64,000 bases of DNA from Streptococcus parasanguinis (GCF_901875555.1 NZ_CABFMD010000001.1:26170-90169), one strand, 5' to 3'; numbered from the stretch's first letter, positions 47,724-58,887 are shown. Numbers and translations are program-made. The notes: generated by a model from the letters alone, not told the origin.

Positions 47724-50108
47724 GTGATAGCAAAAGTCATCGTAGATGTTCCATTGATGCAGACGGATAAACCCTATTCCTATCAGATTCCATCAGAATT
47801 TGAAGATATGGTTGAAGCGGGAATGCGAGTTCATGTCCCTTTTGGTAAAGGGAATCGCCTCATTCAAGGGATTGTGGTAGACGTTGCAGAAGAGGCAGAT
47901 ACAAGCGAGGAATTGAAGGCGATTGGAGAGGTATTAGACTACACTCCTGTCTTAAATCAAGAGCAATTCTGGTTGGCAGATCAATTGCGAAAAAGTGTCT
48001 TTTCCTACAAAATAACGATTTTAAAAGCCATGCTTCCCTCACTTCTTAATTCCAGTTATGATAAGATTTTGTATCCTCAACCTTCTTTAGAGCCCACTCT
48101 CAAAGTGAAACTTTTTGGTAAAAAAAATGAAGTTTCTTTTTCTTCTCTAGATGCGGCCGATCAAGCCCAAGTGATGCGATTGGTCAGAAAAGGAGATTTG
48201 GAACTTGAATACAAGGCCAAGGATAAGAAACAAATTAAAACAGAAAAATGGTATCGCGTAAACCAGGAAGGATTAAAAGAACTTCAACCATCAGCGAGAG
48301 CTAAAAAAAGGCTAGCATTGAAAGAGCGCTTGTTACTAGATCAAGGGGAGCAACCATTAGCAGGATTGTATCAGGATTTTTCACGAGAAGTAGTGGCTTA
48401 TTTTATTGATCAGGGTATTTTAGAAATTACAGAACGAGAAGTGAATCGGGCGGCTGCATATTATGAAGGGAAAGAACAGACCCGAGCTTTGGTCGTAAAT
48501 CCAGAACAATCAAAGGCTGTAAAAACAGTTGTTTCTAAACTTGGGAAAGAATCAAAGCCCTTCTTATTAGAAGGAGTGACTGGAAGCGGGAAGACGGAAG
48601 TTTATCTGCAGATTATTCAGGAAGTTCTAAATAAGGGGAAAACGGCTATTATGTTGGTTCCTGAGATTTCCCTGACGCCACAGATGACGGATCGTTTTAT
48701 CTCTCGTTTTGGTCAGGAAGTAGCCATTCTGCACTCGGGGCTCTCAAACGGTGAGAAGTATGATCAATGGCGGAAAGTTGAACGTGGGGAGGCCAAGGTA
48801 GTTGTTGGAGCGCGCTCAGCCATCTTTGCACCTTTGAAGAATATAGGTGCTATCATCATTGATGAGGAACATGAGGCTTCCTACAAACAAGATAGTAACC
48901 CGCGCTACCATGCGCGGGAAGTCGCAGTCTTAAGAGCTCAGTACAATCAAGCAGTTTTGCTTCTTGGCTCAGCCACCCCAAGTCTAGAATCACGGGCTCG
49001 TGCAACAAAAGGGGTTTATGAATTAATTCGTCTAACCCGGCGGGCCAATCCGGCAGCCAAAATTCCAGAAGTTAAAGTCGTTGATTTCCGTGATTATATT
49101 GGCCAAAATGAAGCTGGGAACTTCACTCCTGTTTTAGTGGAAGCTATTTCTGATCGCTTGCAGAAAAAAGAGCAGGTTGTCTTGATGCTGAACCGACGTG
49201 GTTTTTCTAGCTTTGTCATGTGTCGCGAGTGTGGGACAGTGGATACGTGTCCAAATTGTGACATATCTTTGACCCTTCATATGGACACAAAAACGATGAA
49301 TTGCCATTACTGTGGTTATAGTAAGGCAATTCCTCGACACTGTCCAAATTGCCAAAGTCCTTCCATTCGTTATTATGGAACAGGAACGCAAAAAGCCTAT
49401 GATGAATTACAAGAGATCTTTCCTGAGGCTAAAATTTTGCGCATGGATGTGGATACCACCCGAAAAAAAGGGAGCCACGCAGCGATATTAGATGTTTTCG
49501 GGAATGGAGAAGCAGACATTTTATTGGGGACCCAAATGATTGCGAAAGGTCTAGATTTTCCCAATGTCACTCTTGTAGGAGTTCTTAATGCAGATACGTC
49601 TCTGAATTTACCGGATTATCGCTCTTCAGAGAGAACCTTTCAACTGTTGACCCAGGTGGCTGGAAGAGCTGGTCGGGCAGATAAAGAGGGAGAAGTGATT
49701 ATTCAAAGCTATAATCCCAATCATTATGCAATTCAATTTGCTAAGGAGCAAGATTATGAAGGCTTTTTTGCTTATGAAATGAAGATTCGTAGACAGTTGG
49801 GCTATACACCGTATTATTTTACGGTTGGTTTGACTTTATCGCATAAGAATGAAGAAGTTGTGGTAAAAAAGGCTCATCAAGTCATGGAAATTCTTCGATC
49901 TGGCTTATCTGATCAGGTCCAAATCTTAGGACCAACACCTAAACCAATTGCACGCACACATAATCTGTATCATTATCAAATCATTGTGAAATATCGTTTT
50001 GAAGAAGGCATGACACAGGTCTTGAATCAAATTTTGGAATTTACGCAAGAAAAAGGCAATCAAGATTTACGAGTCAGTATTGATAATGAACCTCAAAGCT
50101 TTATGTAA
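47724..50108 (+). CDS. priA: Primosomal protein N' (PriA helicase)
   Basis: A 794-residue 3'-5' DNA helicase that restarts stalled forks. N-terminal DNA-binding domain, Walker [12 protein letters not shown] near residue 286, DEEH box [13 protein letters not shown] near 382, and two zinc clusters of paired Cys ([14 protein letters not shown] and [17 protein letters not shown]) near 505-555. The frame opens at ATG 47700, but GTG 47724 has GGAGGTG at 47712-47718 and gives [20 protein letters not shown], the family N-terminus. It is followed by fmt after 11 bases. Confidence 0.95.
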   Translation: MIAKVIVDVPLMQTDKPYSYQIPSEFEDMVEAGMRVHVPFGKGNRLIQGIVVDVAEEADTSEELKAIGEVLDYTPVLNQEQFWLADQLRKSVFSYKITILKAMLPSLLNSSYDKILYPQPSLEPTLKVKLFGKKNEVSFSSLDAADQAQVMRLVRKGDLELEYKAKDKKQIKTEKWYRVNQEGLKELQPSARAKKRLALKERLLLDQGEQPLAGLYQDFSREVVAYFIDQGILEITEREVNRAAAYYEGKEQTRALVVNPEQSKAVKTVVSKLGKESKPFLLEGVTGSGKTEVYLQIIQEVLNKGKTAIMLVPEISLTPQMTDRFISRFGQEVAILHSGLSNGEKYDQWRKVERGEAKVVVGARSAIFAPLKNIGAIIIDEEHEASYKQDSNPRYHAREVAVLRAQYNQAVLLLGSATPSLESRARATKGVYELIRLTRRANPAAKIPEVKVVDFRDYIGQNEAGNFTPVLVEAISDRLQKKEQVVLMLNRRGFSSFVMCRECGTVDTCPNCDISLTLHMDTKTMNCHYCGYSKAIPRHCPNCQSPSIRYYGTGTQKAYDELQEIFPEAKILRMDVDTTRKKGSHAAILDVFGNGEADILLGTQMIAKGLDFPNVTLVGVLNADTSLNLPDYRSSERTFQLLTQVAGRAGRADKEGEVIIQSYNPNHYAIQFAKEQDYEGFFAYEMKIRRQLGYTPYYFTVGLTLSHKNEEVVVKKAHQVMEILRSGLSDQVQILGPTPKPIARTHNLYHYQIIVKYRFEEGMTQVLNQILEFTQEKGNQDLRVSIDNEPQSFM

Positions 50109-50119
50109 GGAAGAAAGAA

Positions 50120-51055
50120 ATGACAAAATTAATTTTTATGGGAACGCCTGATTTTTCAGCGACCGTTTTAAAGGGATTGTTAGCAGATTCTCGTTATGAA
50201 ATTCTGGCAGTAGTGACCCAACCAGACCGCAAAGTAGGTCGTAAAAAAGAAATTCGAATGACTCCAGTGAAGCAAGTAGCGTTGGAACACCAATTACCAG
50301 TTCTGCAACCTGAGAAATTATCGGGTAGTCCAGAAATGGAAACTATCTTATCACTTGATGCAGATGGAATTGTGACGGCTGCTTTTGGACAATTTTTACC
50401 GACAAAATTGTTGGAGAACTTCCAATTTGCAGTGAATGTCCACGCGTCTTTGTTGCCTAAATATAGAGGTGGGGCTCCCATTCACTATGCCCTGATCAAT
50501 GGTGACGAAGAAGCTGGGGTTACAATTATGGAAATGGTCAAGGAAATGGATGCTGGAGACATGATTGCAGCTCGTTCTCTACCAATTTTAGATGAGGACA
50601 ATGTGGGAACCTTGTTTGAAAAATTGGCTGTCCTTGGACGGGATCTACTCCTAGATACTTTGCCAGATTACCTAGCAGGGGAGATCCAGCCAAGGCCACA
50701 AGATCCTAGTTTGGTCACATTTTCACCAAATATTTTGCCGGAAGAAGAAGTTTTGGAGTGGACCAAAACCAACAGACAAGTCTTTAACCAGATCCGAGGG
50801 ATGAATCCTTGGCCTGTCGCTCATACCTTGTTAAATGATCAACGCTTTAAAGTTTATGAAGCAGAGCTATGCGAAGGCAATGGAAATCCAGGAGAAGTGA
50901 TTGGTTTGAGCAAAAAAGAGTTAGTAGTAGCTGCGGGTGAAGGCGCGCTATCTCTCAAAGTTGTGCAGCCGGCAGGAAAACCAAAAATGTCCATTACAGA
51001 CTTTTTGAATGGTGCGGGCCGTCAATTGAAAGTAGGAGATCACTTTGGAAGGTAA
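50120..51055 (+). CDS. fmt: Methionyl-tRNA formyltransferase
   Basis: A 311-residue enzyme formylating initiator Met-tRNA with 10-formyl-THF. N-terminal hydrolase-like domain with [11 protein letters not shown] at the start and the active-site region [25 protein letters not shown] near residues 104-128 (Asn, His and the Asp after it). The C-terminal OB-like domain begins near 205. The stop lies 4 bases before the rsmB start. Confidence 0.96.
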   Translation: MTKLIFMGTPDFSATVLKGLLADSRYEILAVVTQPDRKVGRKKEIRMTPVKQVALEHQLPVLQPEKLSGSPEMETILSLDADGIVTAAFGQFLPTKLLENFQFAVNVHASLLPKYRGGAPIHYALINGDEEAGVTIMEMVKEMDAGDMIAARSLPILDEDNVGTLFEKLAVLGRDLLLDTLPDYLAGEIQPRPQDPSLVTFSPNILPEEEVLEWTKTNRQVFNQIRGMNPWPVAHTLLNDQRFKVYEAELCEGNGNPGEVIGLSKKELVVAAGEGALSLKVVQPAGKPKMSITDFLNGAGRQLKVGDHFGR

Positions 51056-51059
51056 ACAA

Positions 51060-52358
51060 ATGAATGCGCGTGAACAGATCCTTGGAGTTATAGAAGAGGT
51101 TTTTGAACATGGAGCCTATTCTAATATTGCTTTAAATCAAGCACTAGAACATTCTCAACTTTCAGATAAAGATAGAAGTTTTGTTACGGAAGTTGTATAT
51201 GGTACTGTAGCGCGGAAGATAACACTCGAGTGGTATCTCGCCCACGTGATTGAGGACCGGACGAAATTAGATCCTTGGCTCTATTATCTTTTGCTGATGA
51301 GTTTGTATCAGCTGGTCTACTTGGATCGCATTCCTGACCATGCCATCGTCAATGAAGCTGTCCGGATAGCAAAAGGTCGAAAAGAAGGCAGTGAGAAGTT
51401 TGTCAATGCTATTCTTAGAAAGCTCCTTCGCGAGGGACTACCAGCAATTGATACGATTAAGCGAAAGAACAAACGTTATTCAGTGGAGTATTCTCTACCT
51501 GTATGGTTGGTCAAAGCATTGATCGAAGAATATGGTGAAGAACGTTCTTGCGCTATTTTTAAGAGTCTCTATCAGCGTAATAAATCAAGTATTCGTGTGA
51601 TTGATCTTGACGAAAAAGAAGAGTTGGCTCAGCTACTCGAAGCAACGTCCTCTCTCCTTGCTCCGTCTGCTCTCGTGAAAGATCAGGGGCATTTTGCAGC
51701 ACACTCCTTGTTTAAAGAGGGCAGAATTACCATTCAAGATGAATCCAGTCAATTGGTGGCACCGGCTTTGGATTTGCAAGGAGATGAGAGGGTTTTAGAT
51801 GCCTGTGCAGCGCCAGGTGGAAAGACGACTCACATCGCTTCTTATCTCACGACTGGGAAAGTCACAGCCCTGGATCTCTATGACCATAAACTCAAATTGA
51901 TTCAAGAAAATGCTAATCGGCTCCATGTTTCGGACAAAATTTTGACAAAGAAGTTAGATGCGACAAAAGTCTTTGAAACATTTGGACCAGATGCTTTCGA
52001 TAAAATTTTGGTGGATGCGCCTTGTTCGGGGATTGGTTTGATACGGAGAAAGCCTGATATCAAGTACAATAAAGAGGGTGCAGATTTTGTATCTTTACAA
52101 GCTGTTCAATTGGCCATTCTGGATAGTGTTTGTCAAAGTGTGCGTAAAGGTGGTATAATAGTGTACAGTACGTGTACAATAATGGGGAAAGAAAATTATG
52201 AAGTGGTGGACCAATTTTTGAAAAACCATCCAAATTTCGAACAAGTCCCATTGAATCACGAAAGAAAAGATATTCTTAAAAATGATTGTATCCTTATTAC
52301 ACCCGAATTATACGGAAGCGACGGCTTCTTTATCAGTCGTTTTAAGAGAATCTCATAA
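51060..52358 (+). CDS. rsmB: 16S rRNA (cytosine967-C5)-methyltransferase
   Basis: A 432-residue methyltransferase (Sun/RsmB). N-terminal NusB-like RNA-binding domain (about 1-140) and C-terminal SAM domain with DACAAPGGKTTHIA near residue 247, the catalytic-Cys motif VDAPCSGIGLIRRKPDI near 316 and YSTCTI near 370. ATG 51060 follows GGAAGG; the frame extension to 51045 overlaps fmt. It precedes phpP by 21 bases. Confidence 0.95.
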   Translation: MNAREQILGVIEEVFEHGAYSNIALNQALEHSQLSDKDRSFVTEVVYGTVARKITLEWYLAHVIEDRTKLDPWLYYLLLMSLYQLVYLDRIPDHAIVNEAVRIAKGRKEGSEKFVNAILRKLLREGLPAIDTIKRKNKRYSVEYSLPVWLVKALIEEYGEERSCAIFKSLYQRNKSSIRVIDLDEKEELAQLLEATSSLLAPSALVKDQGHFAAHSLFKEGRITIQDESSQLVAPALDLQGDERVLDACAAPGGKTTHIASYLTTGKVTALDLYDHKLKLIQENANRLHVSDKILTKKLDATKVFETFGPDAFDKILVDAPCSGIGLIRRKPDIKYNKEGADFVSLQAVQLAILDSVCQSVRKGGIIVYSTCTIMGKENYEVVDQFLKNHPNFEQVPLNHERKDILKNDCILITPELYGSDGFFISRFKRIS

Positions 52359-52379
52359 TATCAGGAGGAAACTGACAGT

Positions 52380-53120
52380 ATGGATATGACGATCTTAACC
52401 GATGTAGGTCAAAGACGGACAAATAACCAAGACTATGCAAATCAATATAAAAACAAGGTAGGAAAATCTATGGTTTTTCTTGCTGATGGTATGGGAGGAC
52501 ACCGTGCCGGAAATATTGCTAGTGAAATGGCAGTCACAGACCTAGGTGCAGCCTGGGTTTCTTCTGAGATCGAGACGGTTAATCAAGTACGGGAATGGTT
52601 TGCAGAACATTTAGAAGCTGTGAACCGTCGGATTCATTTAGCTGGGCAAGATGATGAGCACAAAGGAATGGGAACGACACTGGAAGCTTTGGCTTTTGTA
52701 GAAGGACAAGTGATTTATGCCCATGTTGGGGATTCGCGGATTGGCCTCATTCGTCAGGGTGAATACCAGCAGTTGACCAGTGATCATTCTCTTGTAAATG
52801 CTCTTTTACGAGCAGGACAAATTACAGAAGAAGAAGCAGCCCATCATCCTCAGCGCAACATCATCACTCAGTCCATTGGTCAAAAAGACGAGTTAGAGCC
52901 GGATTACGGTTTGGTGACGGTTGAATCAGATGATTATATTTTGATCAATAGTGACGGTTTAACCAATATGATTGGCCCAGATGAAATCAGAGATATTGTC
53001 TTAAGTGATGTTTCGCTTGAAGAGAAGGCTCAAACCTTGATTCGTTTTGCCAATAATGCTGGAGGCTTGGATAATATCACCGTTGTACTGCTCCACTTTA
53101 CTGAGGAGGACGCAGCATGA
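52380..53120 (+). CDS. phpP: PP2C-type protein phosphatase PhpP
   Basis: A 246-residue metal-dependent Ser/Thr phosphatase that reverses StkP phosphorylation. PP2C motifs: [13 protein letters not shown] (near 7), [15 protein letters not shown] (near 35), GMGTTL (near 97), [11 protein letters not shown] (near 115), NSDGLTNMI (near 191) and GGLDNITVV (near 231), with the metal-binding Asp residues intact. AGGAGGA lies before the ATG. It overlaps stkP by 4 bases, so kinase and phosphatase are made together. Confidence 0.96.
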   Translation: MDMTILTDVGQRRTNNQDYANQYKNKVGKSMVFLADGMGGHRAGNIASEMAVTDLGAAWVSSEIETVNQVREWFAEHLEAVNRRIHLAGQDDEHKGMGTTLEALAFVEGQVIYAHVGDSRIGLIRQGEYQQLTSDHSLVNALLRAGQITEEEAAHHPQRNIITQSIGQKDELEPDYGLVTVESDDYILINSDGLTNMIGPDEIRDIVLSDVSLEEKAQTLIRFANNAGGLDNITVVLLHFTEEDAA

Positions 53121-54985
53121 TTCAAATCGGCAAAATTTTTGCCGGGCGATATAAAATCATCCAACAAATTGGACGCGGCGGGATGGCAGATGTTTATCTT
53201 GCGCGTGATTTGATTTTAGATGGGGAAGAAGTTGCAGTCAAGGTACTGCGTACGAATTACCAGACGGATCCCATTGCAGTTGCTCGTTTTCAACGTGAAG
53301 CAAAGGCGATGGCAGAGCTGGACCATCCAAATATCGTTCGGATTACAGACATTGGCGAAGAAGAGGGGCAACAATACCTTGCAATGGAATATGTTGCAGG
53401 TTTAGACTTGAAACGCTATATCAAAGAAAATGCACCTTTATCAAATGAAGAAGCAGTTCGTTTGATGGGGCAGATCCTTCTCGCTATGCGTCTTGCCCAT
53501 ACGCGTGGCATCATTCACAGGGATTTAAAACCACAGAATGTCCTCTTGACACCAGATGGAACAGCGAAAGTTTCAGACTTTGGGATTGCAGTGGCCTTCG
53601 CAGAGACTAGTTTGACCCAGACCAACTCGATGTTAGGATCCGTTCATTATTTGTCACCTGAGCAAGCACGGGGCTCCAAAGCAACCGTTCAAAGTGACAT
53701 CTACGCTATGGGGATTATTTTCTATGAGATGTTGACGGGGCACATTCCTTATGATGGGGACAGTGCAGTCACAATTGCTTTGCAACATTTTCAAAAGCCT
53801 CTCCCATCTATTCGTGAGGAAAATAAGAATGTTCCACAAGCTCTAGAAAATGTAGTGATCAAAGCGACAGCTAAAAAACTGACGGATCGCTATAAGTCAG
53901 TGGCAGAGATGTATGTGGATCTTTCAAGTTGCTTGTCCTATGAGAGAAGAAATGAGAAAAAACTGGTTTTTGAAGACCAATCGAAAGCGGATACAAAGAC
54001 TCTTCCAAAAGTAAGTCCAACTCCAAAGACGGCTCCTGTTCCAATCTCTGAGGTACGCAATGAAATCAGTTCGGTAGATCCTAATCGACCATTATCTAAC
54101 CAGCAGACGATGGCCCCAAGCAAAAAGCCAAGAAGACGCTTGCGGGCGCGCTACAAAGTCTTGTTTGTTGCCATTGCCCTAGTCCTCGCAGCCTTTACCT
54201 TCTTGTTGTATATGAGCCCGGCCAATAAAACCGTTCCAGATGTTTCCGGCAAAACCATTGCCGAAGCTAGAGCGGTTATTGAGGGACAAGATCTTCAAGT
54301 TGGTGAAGAGAAGGAAGAGTACAGTGATTCGGTTGCAGAAGGTTATGTCATTCGAACCAACCCAAATGCAGGGGCCCAAAAGAAAGAACAAAGTCGAATT
54401 GATTTGATCGTTTCAAAAGGACCAAATAGCTTTGAAATGCCAAATTACGTGGGTGAAACACGGGCAGCGGCTGAAGAGGACCTGAAAAACACTTATAAAG
54501 TATCGAGCAAAATGATCACGATTGAAGAAGTTGAGACCTTTGATTATGCTGCAGGGACAGTTCTTGAACAAACCCCAGCTCCAGGAGAGCAATATTCTCT
54601 GAATTCAAAAACAAAGATTGTTTTGAAAGTAGCGAAAGAAACAACTTCAATTGAAATGCCAAACTATGTTGGATCAACTTATGATTTTGCTAGAAGTAAT
54701 TTAATTGAAATCTATGGTATTAAAGAAGCCAATATCGAATTAAGAAAAACGGAACATCTCCCTGATGGGGTAGTTGTTTCTGCAGGTCAAATTGTCAGTC
54801 AAACTCCAGAAGTTTCGAGTACGGTGGACATTAACCGAACACGAATTGTTTTAACGGTATATGAGCCTAAAGTGACAGCTTCTTCAAGTACGAAAGCCTC
54901 ATCCAGTTCAGAAACATCTAGTTCTTCTTCTACGGAACGATCGGATACAGAAAGTTCTAGCAGTAGTGCAACTGGTGGAGATTAA
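53117..54985 (+). CDS. stkP: Serine/threonine kinase StkP with PASTA domains
   Basis: A 622-residue bitopic Hanks-type kinase. Kinase domain about 12-275 with Lys42 (VAVKVL), catalytic Asp136 in HRDLKPQNV and DFGIA; juxtamembrane Thr/Pro-rich linker; membrane segment about 347-368; then three PASTA repeats (starting near [22 protein letters not shown] and [11 protein letters not shown]) and a Ser-rich tail. S. pneumoniae StkP has four PASTA domains as I recall, so this one is a repeat shorter. Targets in pneumococcus include MapZ and GpsB, both in this window. Confidence 0.95.
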   Translation: MIQIGKIFAGRYKIIQQIGRGGMADVYLARDLILDGEEVAVKVLRTNYQTDPIAVARFQREAKAMAELDHPNIVRITDIGEEEGQQYLAMEYVAGLDLKRYIKENAPLSNEEAVRLMGQILLAMRLAHTRGIIHRDLKPQNVLLTPDGTAKVSDFGIAVAFAETSLTQTNSMLGSVHYLSPEQARGSKATVQSDIYAMGIIFYEMLTGHIPYDGDSAVTIALQHFQKPLPSIREENKNVPQALENVVIKATAKKLTDRYKSVAEMYVDLSSCLSYERRNEKKLVFEDQSKADTKTLPKVSPTPKTAPVPISEVRNEISSVDPNRPLSNQQTMAPSKKPRRRLRARYKVLFVAIALVLAAFTFLLYMSPANKTVPDVSGKTIAEARAVIEGQDLQVGEEKEEYSDSVAEGYVIRTNPNAGAQKKEQSRIDLIVSKGPNSFEMPNYVGETRAAAEEDLKNTYKVSSKMITIEEVETFDYAAGTVLEQTPAPGEQYSLNSKTKIVLKVAKETTSIEMPNYVGSTYDFARSNLIEIYGIKEANIELRKTEHLPDGVVVSAGQIVSQTPEVSSTVDINRTRIVLTVYEPKVTASSSTKASSSSETSSSSSTERSDTESSSSSATGGD

Positions 54986-54997
54986 TAAATCAGCCTA

Positions 54998-55025
54998 AGA
55001 CTCAGATGGATTTCTGGGTCTTTTT
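54998..55025 (+). terminator. Terminator after stkP
   Basis: AGACTCAGA (54998-55006) pairs with TCTGGGTCT (55013-55021, one T-G), then T's. Confidence 0.85.
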
Positions 55026-55075
55026 GATTGTATGCGATTATCCAACCACAGACGGAAGTCAAATGAGGAAAAATT

Positions 55076-55084
55076 TGATAAAAT
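55076..55084 (+). promoter_or_regulatory. Extended -10 promoter of liaFSR
   Basis: TGA-TAAAAT at 55076-55084; no good -35, which is common for activator-dependent promoters. I did not find a LiaR palindrome that I would trust. Confidence 0.5.
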
Positions 55085-55104
55085 AGGAAAAGATGAGGTA
55101 GACT

Positions 55105-55800
55105 ATGTGGAAAATACAAATTTTTATTTTCGTTGAAGCCATTTTGTTAACATTAGCAGCGATCACTATTTTATCAATCGATTTTTCCAGATTTGTTGTC
55201 TTGATGGTCCTCTTTTTGCTCCTTTTGTATTACTATTTTGGCAAACAAAAAGCGAATTTTCTATTAATCGCACTGAGTGTGCTCTTATTTTTTATCGTGA
55301 TGCTGAATCCTTTCGTGATTGCAGCCATTTTATTTGCGGTGGTTTATGGTTTATTGATCGCCTACCCTTATATGTATAAGGAAAATGAAGCCGTTGTGTT
55401 TGATGTTGAAGAGGATACGAAAATTCGTCAGGAAAAAACTAGATGGATTGGTGATTTACAACATTTTTCAAAGCAAAGTCGAGGGTATCGAGATCTGAAT
55501 GTGATCCGAGTTTTTGGGAATGACACCCTCCATTTAGAGGAGGTAGCCATTTGCAATTGGGACAATGTGGTGATCATCCGGAAAGGTTTTGGACATACTA
55601 AAATTATCTTACCGATTGATTTAGAGTTGCATTTGCAAATTAACACCCTTTATGGAGATCTGAAGTTTTTGGATCTTCCTGTCCGTAAAATTAGGAATGA
55701 AACCATAGACATTGAAACGGCACATTATCGGAGATCGCACCGTTCTATAAAAATTGTCTTAGTTGGTGTTGTTGGGGATGTTGAGGTGATTCACGCATGA
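55105..55800 (+). CDS. liaF: LiaF, membrane inhibitor of LiaS
   Basis: A 231-residue protein with about four closely packed membrane segments in residues 5-95, followed by a soluble beta-rich domain (DUF2154-like) ending VLVGVVGDVEVIHA. It holds LiaS inactive until the envelope is stressed by lipid-II-binding agents, bacitracin or antimicrobial peptides. The ATGA overlap with liaS (4 bases) and the gene order liaF-liaS-liaR are the streptococcal arrangement. Confidence 0.92.
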   Translation: MWKIQIFIFVEAILLTLAAITILSIDFSRFVVLMVLFLLLLYYYFGKQKANFLLIALSVLLFFIVMLNPFVIAAILFAVVYGLLIAYPYMYKENEAVVFDVEEDTKIRQEKTRWIGDLQHFSKQSRGYRDLNVIRVFGNDTLHLEEVAICNWDNVVIIRKGFGHTKIILPIDLELHLQINTLYGDLKFLDLPVRKIRNETIDIETAHYRRSHRSIKIVLVGVVGDVEVIHA

Positions 55801-56813
55801 AGAAATTAGACTATCTCCTCTTGTACTTCTATTCCCTAATGGTGGTTGCGGTCATTTGTCATACTATTTTCCATTTTGTTGGTTTTCAGTGGGGCAAACT
55901 TCTCTCAGATATTTCCTTGCTTCAATCATTCCTATTTTTTGTATTTAGTCTGACGCTTGCATTGACAGCTTTGGTTATCTTAATTATCAAAATCACGCAA
56001 TTTGTAACGGTCCATGCAGTCCAACAAAAGGTAGAAGCGATCCTAACCGCTTCACAGCGAAAAGAAATTGCCCCCAAAGAATTGAATCAACAGTTAGATT
56101 TATTGGACAGCAAATTGCATCGACTAGAAGAAAATTTACAAAAAAGTGAAAATCGTGTGATGCGAAATGAGGAAGAAATTGTGGAAATCGAGCGTAAGAG
56201 AATTGCTCGTGATTTACATGACACGGTCAGTCAAGAACTATTTGCAGCCAATATGATTTTGTCTGGAGTGGCGGCTCAGGTTCTTGAGTTAGAGAAAAAT
56301 CAGATTGAGCAACAACTAAATGGTGTATCGGATATTCTAGGGACAGCACAAAATGATTTACGGGTCTTGCTCTTACACTTACGGCCTACAGAGTTGGAAG
56401 GGAAAAGCCTGGTAGAAGGGATGGAGATGATTTTTAGGGAACTAAAAGAAAAAAGTAACCTAACCGTTCTCTTCCATCACAATGAAGTGAGCATTCCAAA
56501 AGATATGGAAGAACATCTCTTTCGGATCGTCCAAGAAATTGTCAGCAATACCTTAAAACACGCTAGAGCTCAACAAATGGATGTCTTTTTGCATCAGGAA
56601 AGAAAACAACTTCATTTACGGATGGTAGATGATGGAATCGGCTTTGAGCAGGAAAAATTAGAACGATTGAGTTATGGGTTGAAAAATATTCAAGAACGTG
56701 TAGAAGACATGGCGGGAACCATTAAAATAAGAACGAGTCCTCAAAAGGGAGTGGCTGTAGATATTCGTGTTCCCCTCCTTGTAAAAGATAAAAATGAAAA
56801 GGAAACTGTATGA
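55797..56813 (+). CDS. liaS: Sensor histidine kinase LiaS
   Basis: A 338-residue NarL-family histidine kinase. Two membrane segments (about 7-27 and 42-64) with a very short outside loop, an intramembrane-sensing layout; a coiled-coil linker; HisKA_3 box ERKRIARDLHDTVSQELFAAN with phospho-acceptor His141; HATPase with VQEIVSNTLKHARA near 243 and DDGIGFEQEKLERLSYGLKNIQERV near 275-299. It senses cell-envelope stress with LiaF. Overlaps liaR by 4 bases. Confidence 0.94.
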   Translation: MKKLDYLLLYFYSLMVVAVICHTIFHFVGFQWGKLLSDISLLQSFLFFVFSLTLALTALVILIIKITQFVTVHAVQQKVEAILTASQRKEIAPKELNQQLDLLDSKLHRLEENLQKSENRVMRNEEEIVEIERKRIARDLHDTVSQELFAANMILSGVAAQVLELEKNQIEQQLNGVSDILGTAQNDLRVLLLHLRPTELEGKSLVEGMEMIFRELKEKSNLTVLFHHNEVSIPKDMEEHLFRIVQEIVSNTLKHARAQQMDVFLHQERKQLHLRMVDDGIGFEQEKLERLSYGLKNIQERVEDMAGTIKIRTSPQKGVAVDIRVPLLVKDKNEKETV

Positions 56814-57442
56814 AAGTATTATTAGTTGATGACCATGAAATGGTCCGATTGGGATTGAAAAGCTTTTTGTCCATGCAAACCGATATCAAGCAAGTCTTAG
56901 AAGCGCAAAATGGACAAGAAGGGGTGGAATTGGCGCTGAAAGAAAGGCCAGATGTCATTATCATGGATATTGTTATGCCAGAGCTAAATGGGATCGATGC
57001 AACTTTAGCTATCCTTAAAGAGTGGGCAGATGCTAAAATTGTCATTTTAACGTCTTATTTAGATAACGAAAAGATTTACCCGGTCTTAGATGCAGGTGCA
57101 AAAGGGTATATCTTAAAGACTTCGTCAGCAACTGAGATCTTACAGGCTGTCCGAAAGGTTGCAAAGGGAGAATTTGCGATTGAGACAGAAGTTAGTCAAA
57201 AGGTTGAGTCACGAAAGAACCATGCTGAATTGCATGATGATTTGACAGCTAGAGAGCGAGATATTCTGGCTTTATTGACCAAAGGATATGAAAATCAACG
57301 AATAGCAGATGAACTCTTCATTTCTTTAAAAACAGTGAAGACCCATGTCTCTAACATCTTATCAAAACTAGAAGTCAGCGATCGGACGCAAGCAGTCGTC
57401 TATGCCTTTCGACACCATCTGGTGAATCAAGAAGATTTTTAA
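56810..57442 (+). CDS. liaR: Response regulator LiaR
   Basis: A 210-residue NarL/FixJ-type regulator. Receiver domain with DDHEMVRLGL near residue 7, phospho-acceptor Asp53 (VIIMDIVMPELNG), Thr and Lys in ILTSY and AKGYILKTS; LuxR-type helix-turn-helix with LTARERDILALLTKGYENQRIADELFISLKTVKTHVSNIL-like sequence near 145-185. It activates envelope-stress genes. The next gene starts 43 bases downstream with its own -10. Confidence 0.95.
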   Translation: MKVLLVDDHEMVRLGLKSFLSMQTDIKQVLEAQNGQEGVELALKERPDVIIMDIVMPELNGIDATLAILKEWADAKIVILTSYLDNEKIYPVLDAGAKGYILKTSSATEILQAVRKVAKGEFAIETEVSQKVESRKNHAELHDDLTARERDILALLTKGYENQRIADELFISLKTVKTHVSNILSKLEVSDRTQAVVYAFRHHLVNQEDF

Positions 57443-57451
57443 AGTGAAACA

Positions 57452-57460
57452 TGCTATAAT
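57452..57460 (+). promoter_or_regulatory. Extended -10 promoter of the HAD-cyclophilin gene
   Basis: TGC-TATAAT at 57452-57460; the -35 is weak. Confidence 0.6.
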
Positions 57461-57485
57461 AGAGCAAGAAAAAAGGGGGAGACAA

Positions 57486-58886
57486 GTGGACGCAAAATTA
57501 CGTTATAAAGCAAAAAAAGTAAAAATTGTCTTTTTTGACATTGACGATACATTACGTGCAAAAGAAACTGGATTGATCCCAGAATCTGTCAAAGATGTCT
57601 TTCATCAGTTGAAAGTAAAAGGAATCTTAACAGGGATTGCAACCGGCAGAGGGATTTTTGGGGTTGTTCCTGAAATCATGGACTTAAAGCCTGATTTTCT
57701 AGTAACTTTAAACGGTGCCTATATAGAAGATTCAAAAGGAACAGTCATTTACCAGTCCCCAATCAATGAAGCAATCGTTTCTTCTTTTGTGGATTGGGCC
57801 AAAGAATCCGAGATTGATTATGGGTTAGTGGCTAGTCATCAAGCCGCCCTGTCCAATCGGACACCTTTGATCAGTGATGCTATTGACATTATTTATCCCA
57901 ACTTACCAGTAGATCCAGATCTGCATTTGAAAGAACCTATTTTCCAAATGTGGACCTTTGATGAACAGGATAGTGAGCTAGAGTTGCCCCCTTCTTTACA
58001 AGAGGACTTGCGTCTAGTTTCGTGGCATCCCCATTCGTCAGATGTTGTTCGCTATGAAGCTTCAAAAGCTTCAGGAGTTTCTCATCTTGTAAATCATTTG
58101 TGCTTGAAGCCAGAGAATGTTTTAGTATTTGGTGATGGATTAAATGATGTAGAACTGTTTGATTATGCTGGAATTAGTATCGCAATGGGAAAATCTGCCC
58201 CAGAGTTACAAGAAAAAGCTGATTATATCACTAAGAATTTAGAAGAAGATGGCATATTCTATGCCTTAGAGGAGTTAAATATGGTTGAAAAAGAATTGAC
58301 GCTACCACAGTTAGAACTTGCTACAGTTGATGGTCCTGTTGCTGTAATCAAAACCAATCACGGTGAGATGAACATTCAATTGTTCCCAGATCAAGCGCCA
58401 AAAACAGTTGCAAACTTTGTAGCTCTTGCGAAGTCAGGCTATTATGATGGTGTCATTTTCCATCGGATTATTAAAGATTTCATGATCCAAGGGGGAGATC
58501 CTACTGGTACAGGTATGGGTGGTGAATCCATCTATGGTGAGAGCTTCGAAGACGAATTTTCAAAAGAATTGTACAATATTCGCGGAGCCCTTTCGATGGC
58601 AAATGCTGGACCAAACACAAATGGCAGCCAATTCTTTATTGTACAAAATCAACATCTCCCATATTCGAAAAAGGAATTGGTCCGCGGTGGCTGGCCTGAA
58701 AAAATTGCGGAAATCTATACGACAGAGGGAGGAACTCCTCATCTAGATCAACGCCATACCGTATTTGGACAATTGATGGATGAAGCTTCATTTGTGGTAT
58801 TGGATGAGATTGCGGCTGTTGAGACAGGTATGATGGATAAGCCAGTAGAAGATGTCGTGATTGAAACCGTCGAAATTGAGGACTAA
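57486..58886 (+). CDS. Fusion of Cof-type HAD phosphatase and cyclophilin-type peptidyl-prolyl isomerase
   Basis: A 466-residue two-domain protein. The first half (about 1-265) is a Cof/HAD-IIB phosphatase: FFDIDDTL (motif I), ATGRG (II) and FGDGLNDVELFDYAG (IV). The second half (about 280-466) is a cyclophilin: IKTNHGEMNIQLFPDQAPKTVANFV, VIFHRIIKDFMIQGGDPTGTGMGG and NGSQFFIVQ contain the expected Arg, Phe and Gln positions. GTG 57486 follows a G-rich site and gives the family length. No signal peptide, so it acts in the cytoplasm. The same fusion occurs in S. pneumoniae; why the two activities are joined is unknown. Confidence 0.92.
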   Translation: MDAKLRYKAKKVKIVFFDIDDTLRAKETGLIPESVKDVFHQLKVKGILTGIATGRGIFGVVPEIMDLKPDFLVTLNGAYIEDSKGTVIYQSPINEAIVSSFVDWAKESEIDYGLVASHQAALSNRTPLISDAIDIIYPNLPVDPDLHLKEPIFQMWTFDEQDSELELPPSLQEDLRLVSWHPHSSDVVRYEASKASGVSHLVNHLCLKPENVLVFGDGLNDVELFDYAGISIAMGKSAPELQEKADYITKNLEEDGIFYALEELNMVEKELTLPQLELATVDGPVAVIKTNHGEMNIQLFPDQAPKTVANFVALAKSGYYDGVIFHRIIKDFMIQGGDPTGTGMGGESIYGESFEDEFSKELYNIRGALSMANAGPNTNGSQFFIVQNQHLPYSKKELVRGGWPEKIAEIYTTEGGTPHLDQRHTVFGQLMDEASFVVLDEIAAVETGMMDKPVEDVVIETVEIED

Positions 58887-58887
58887 A

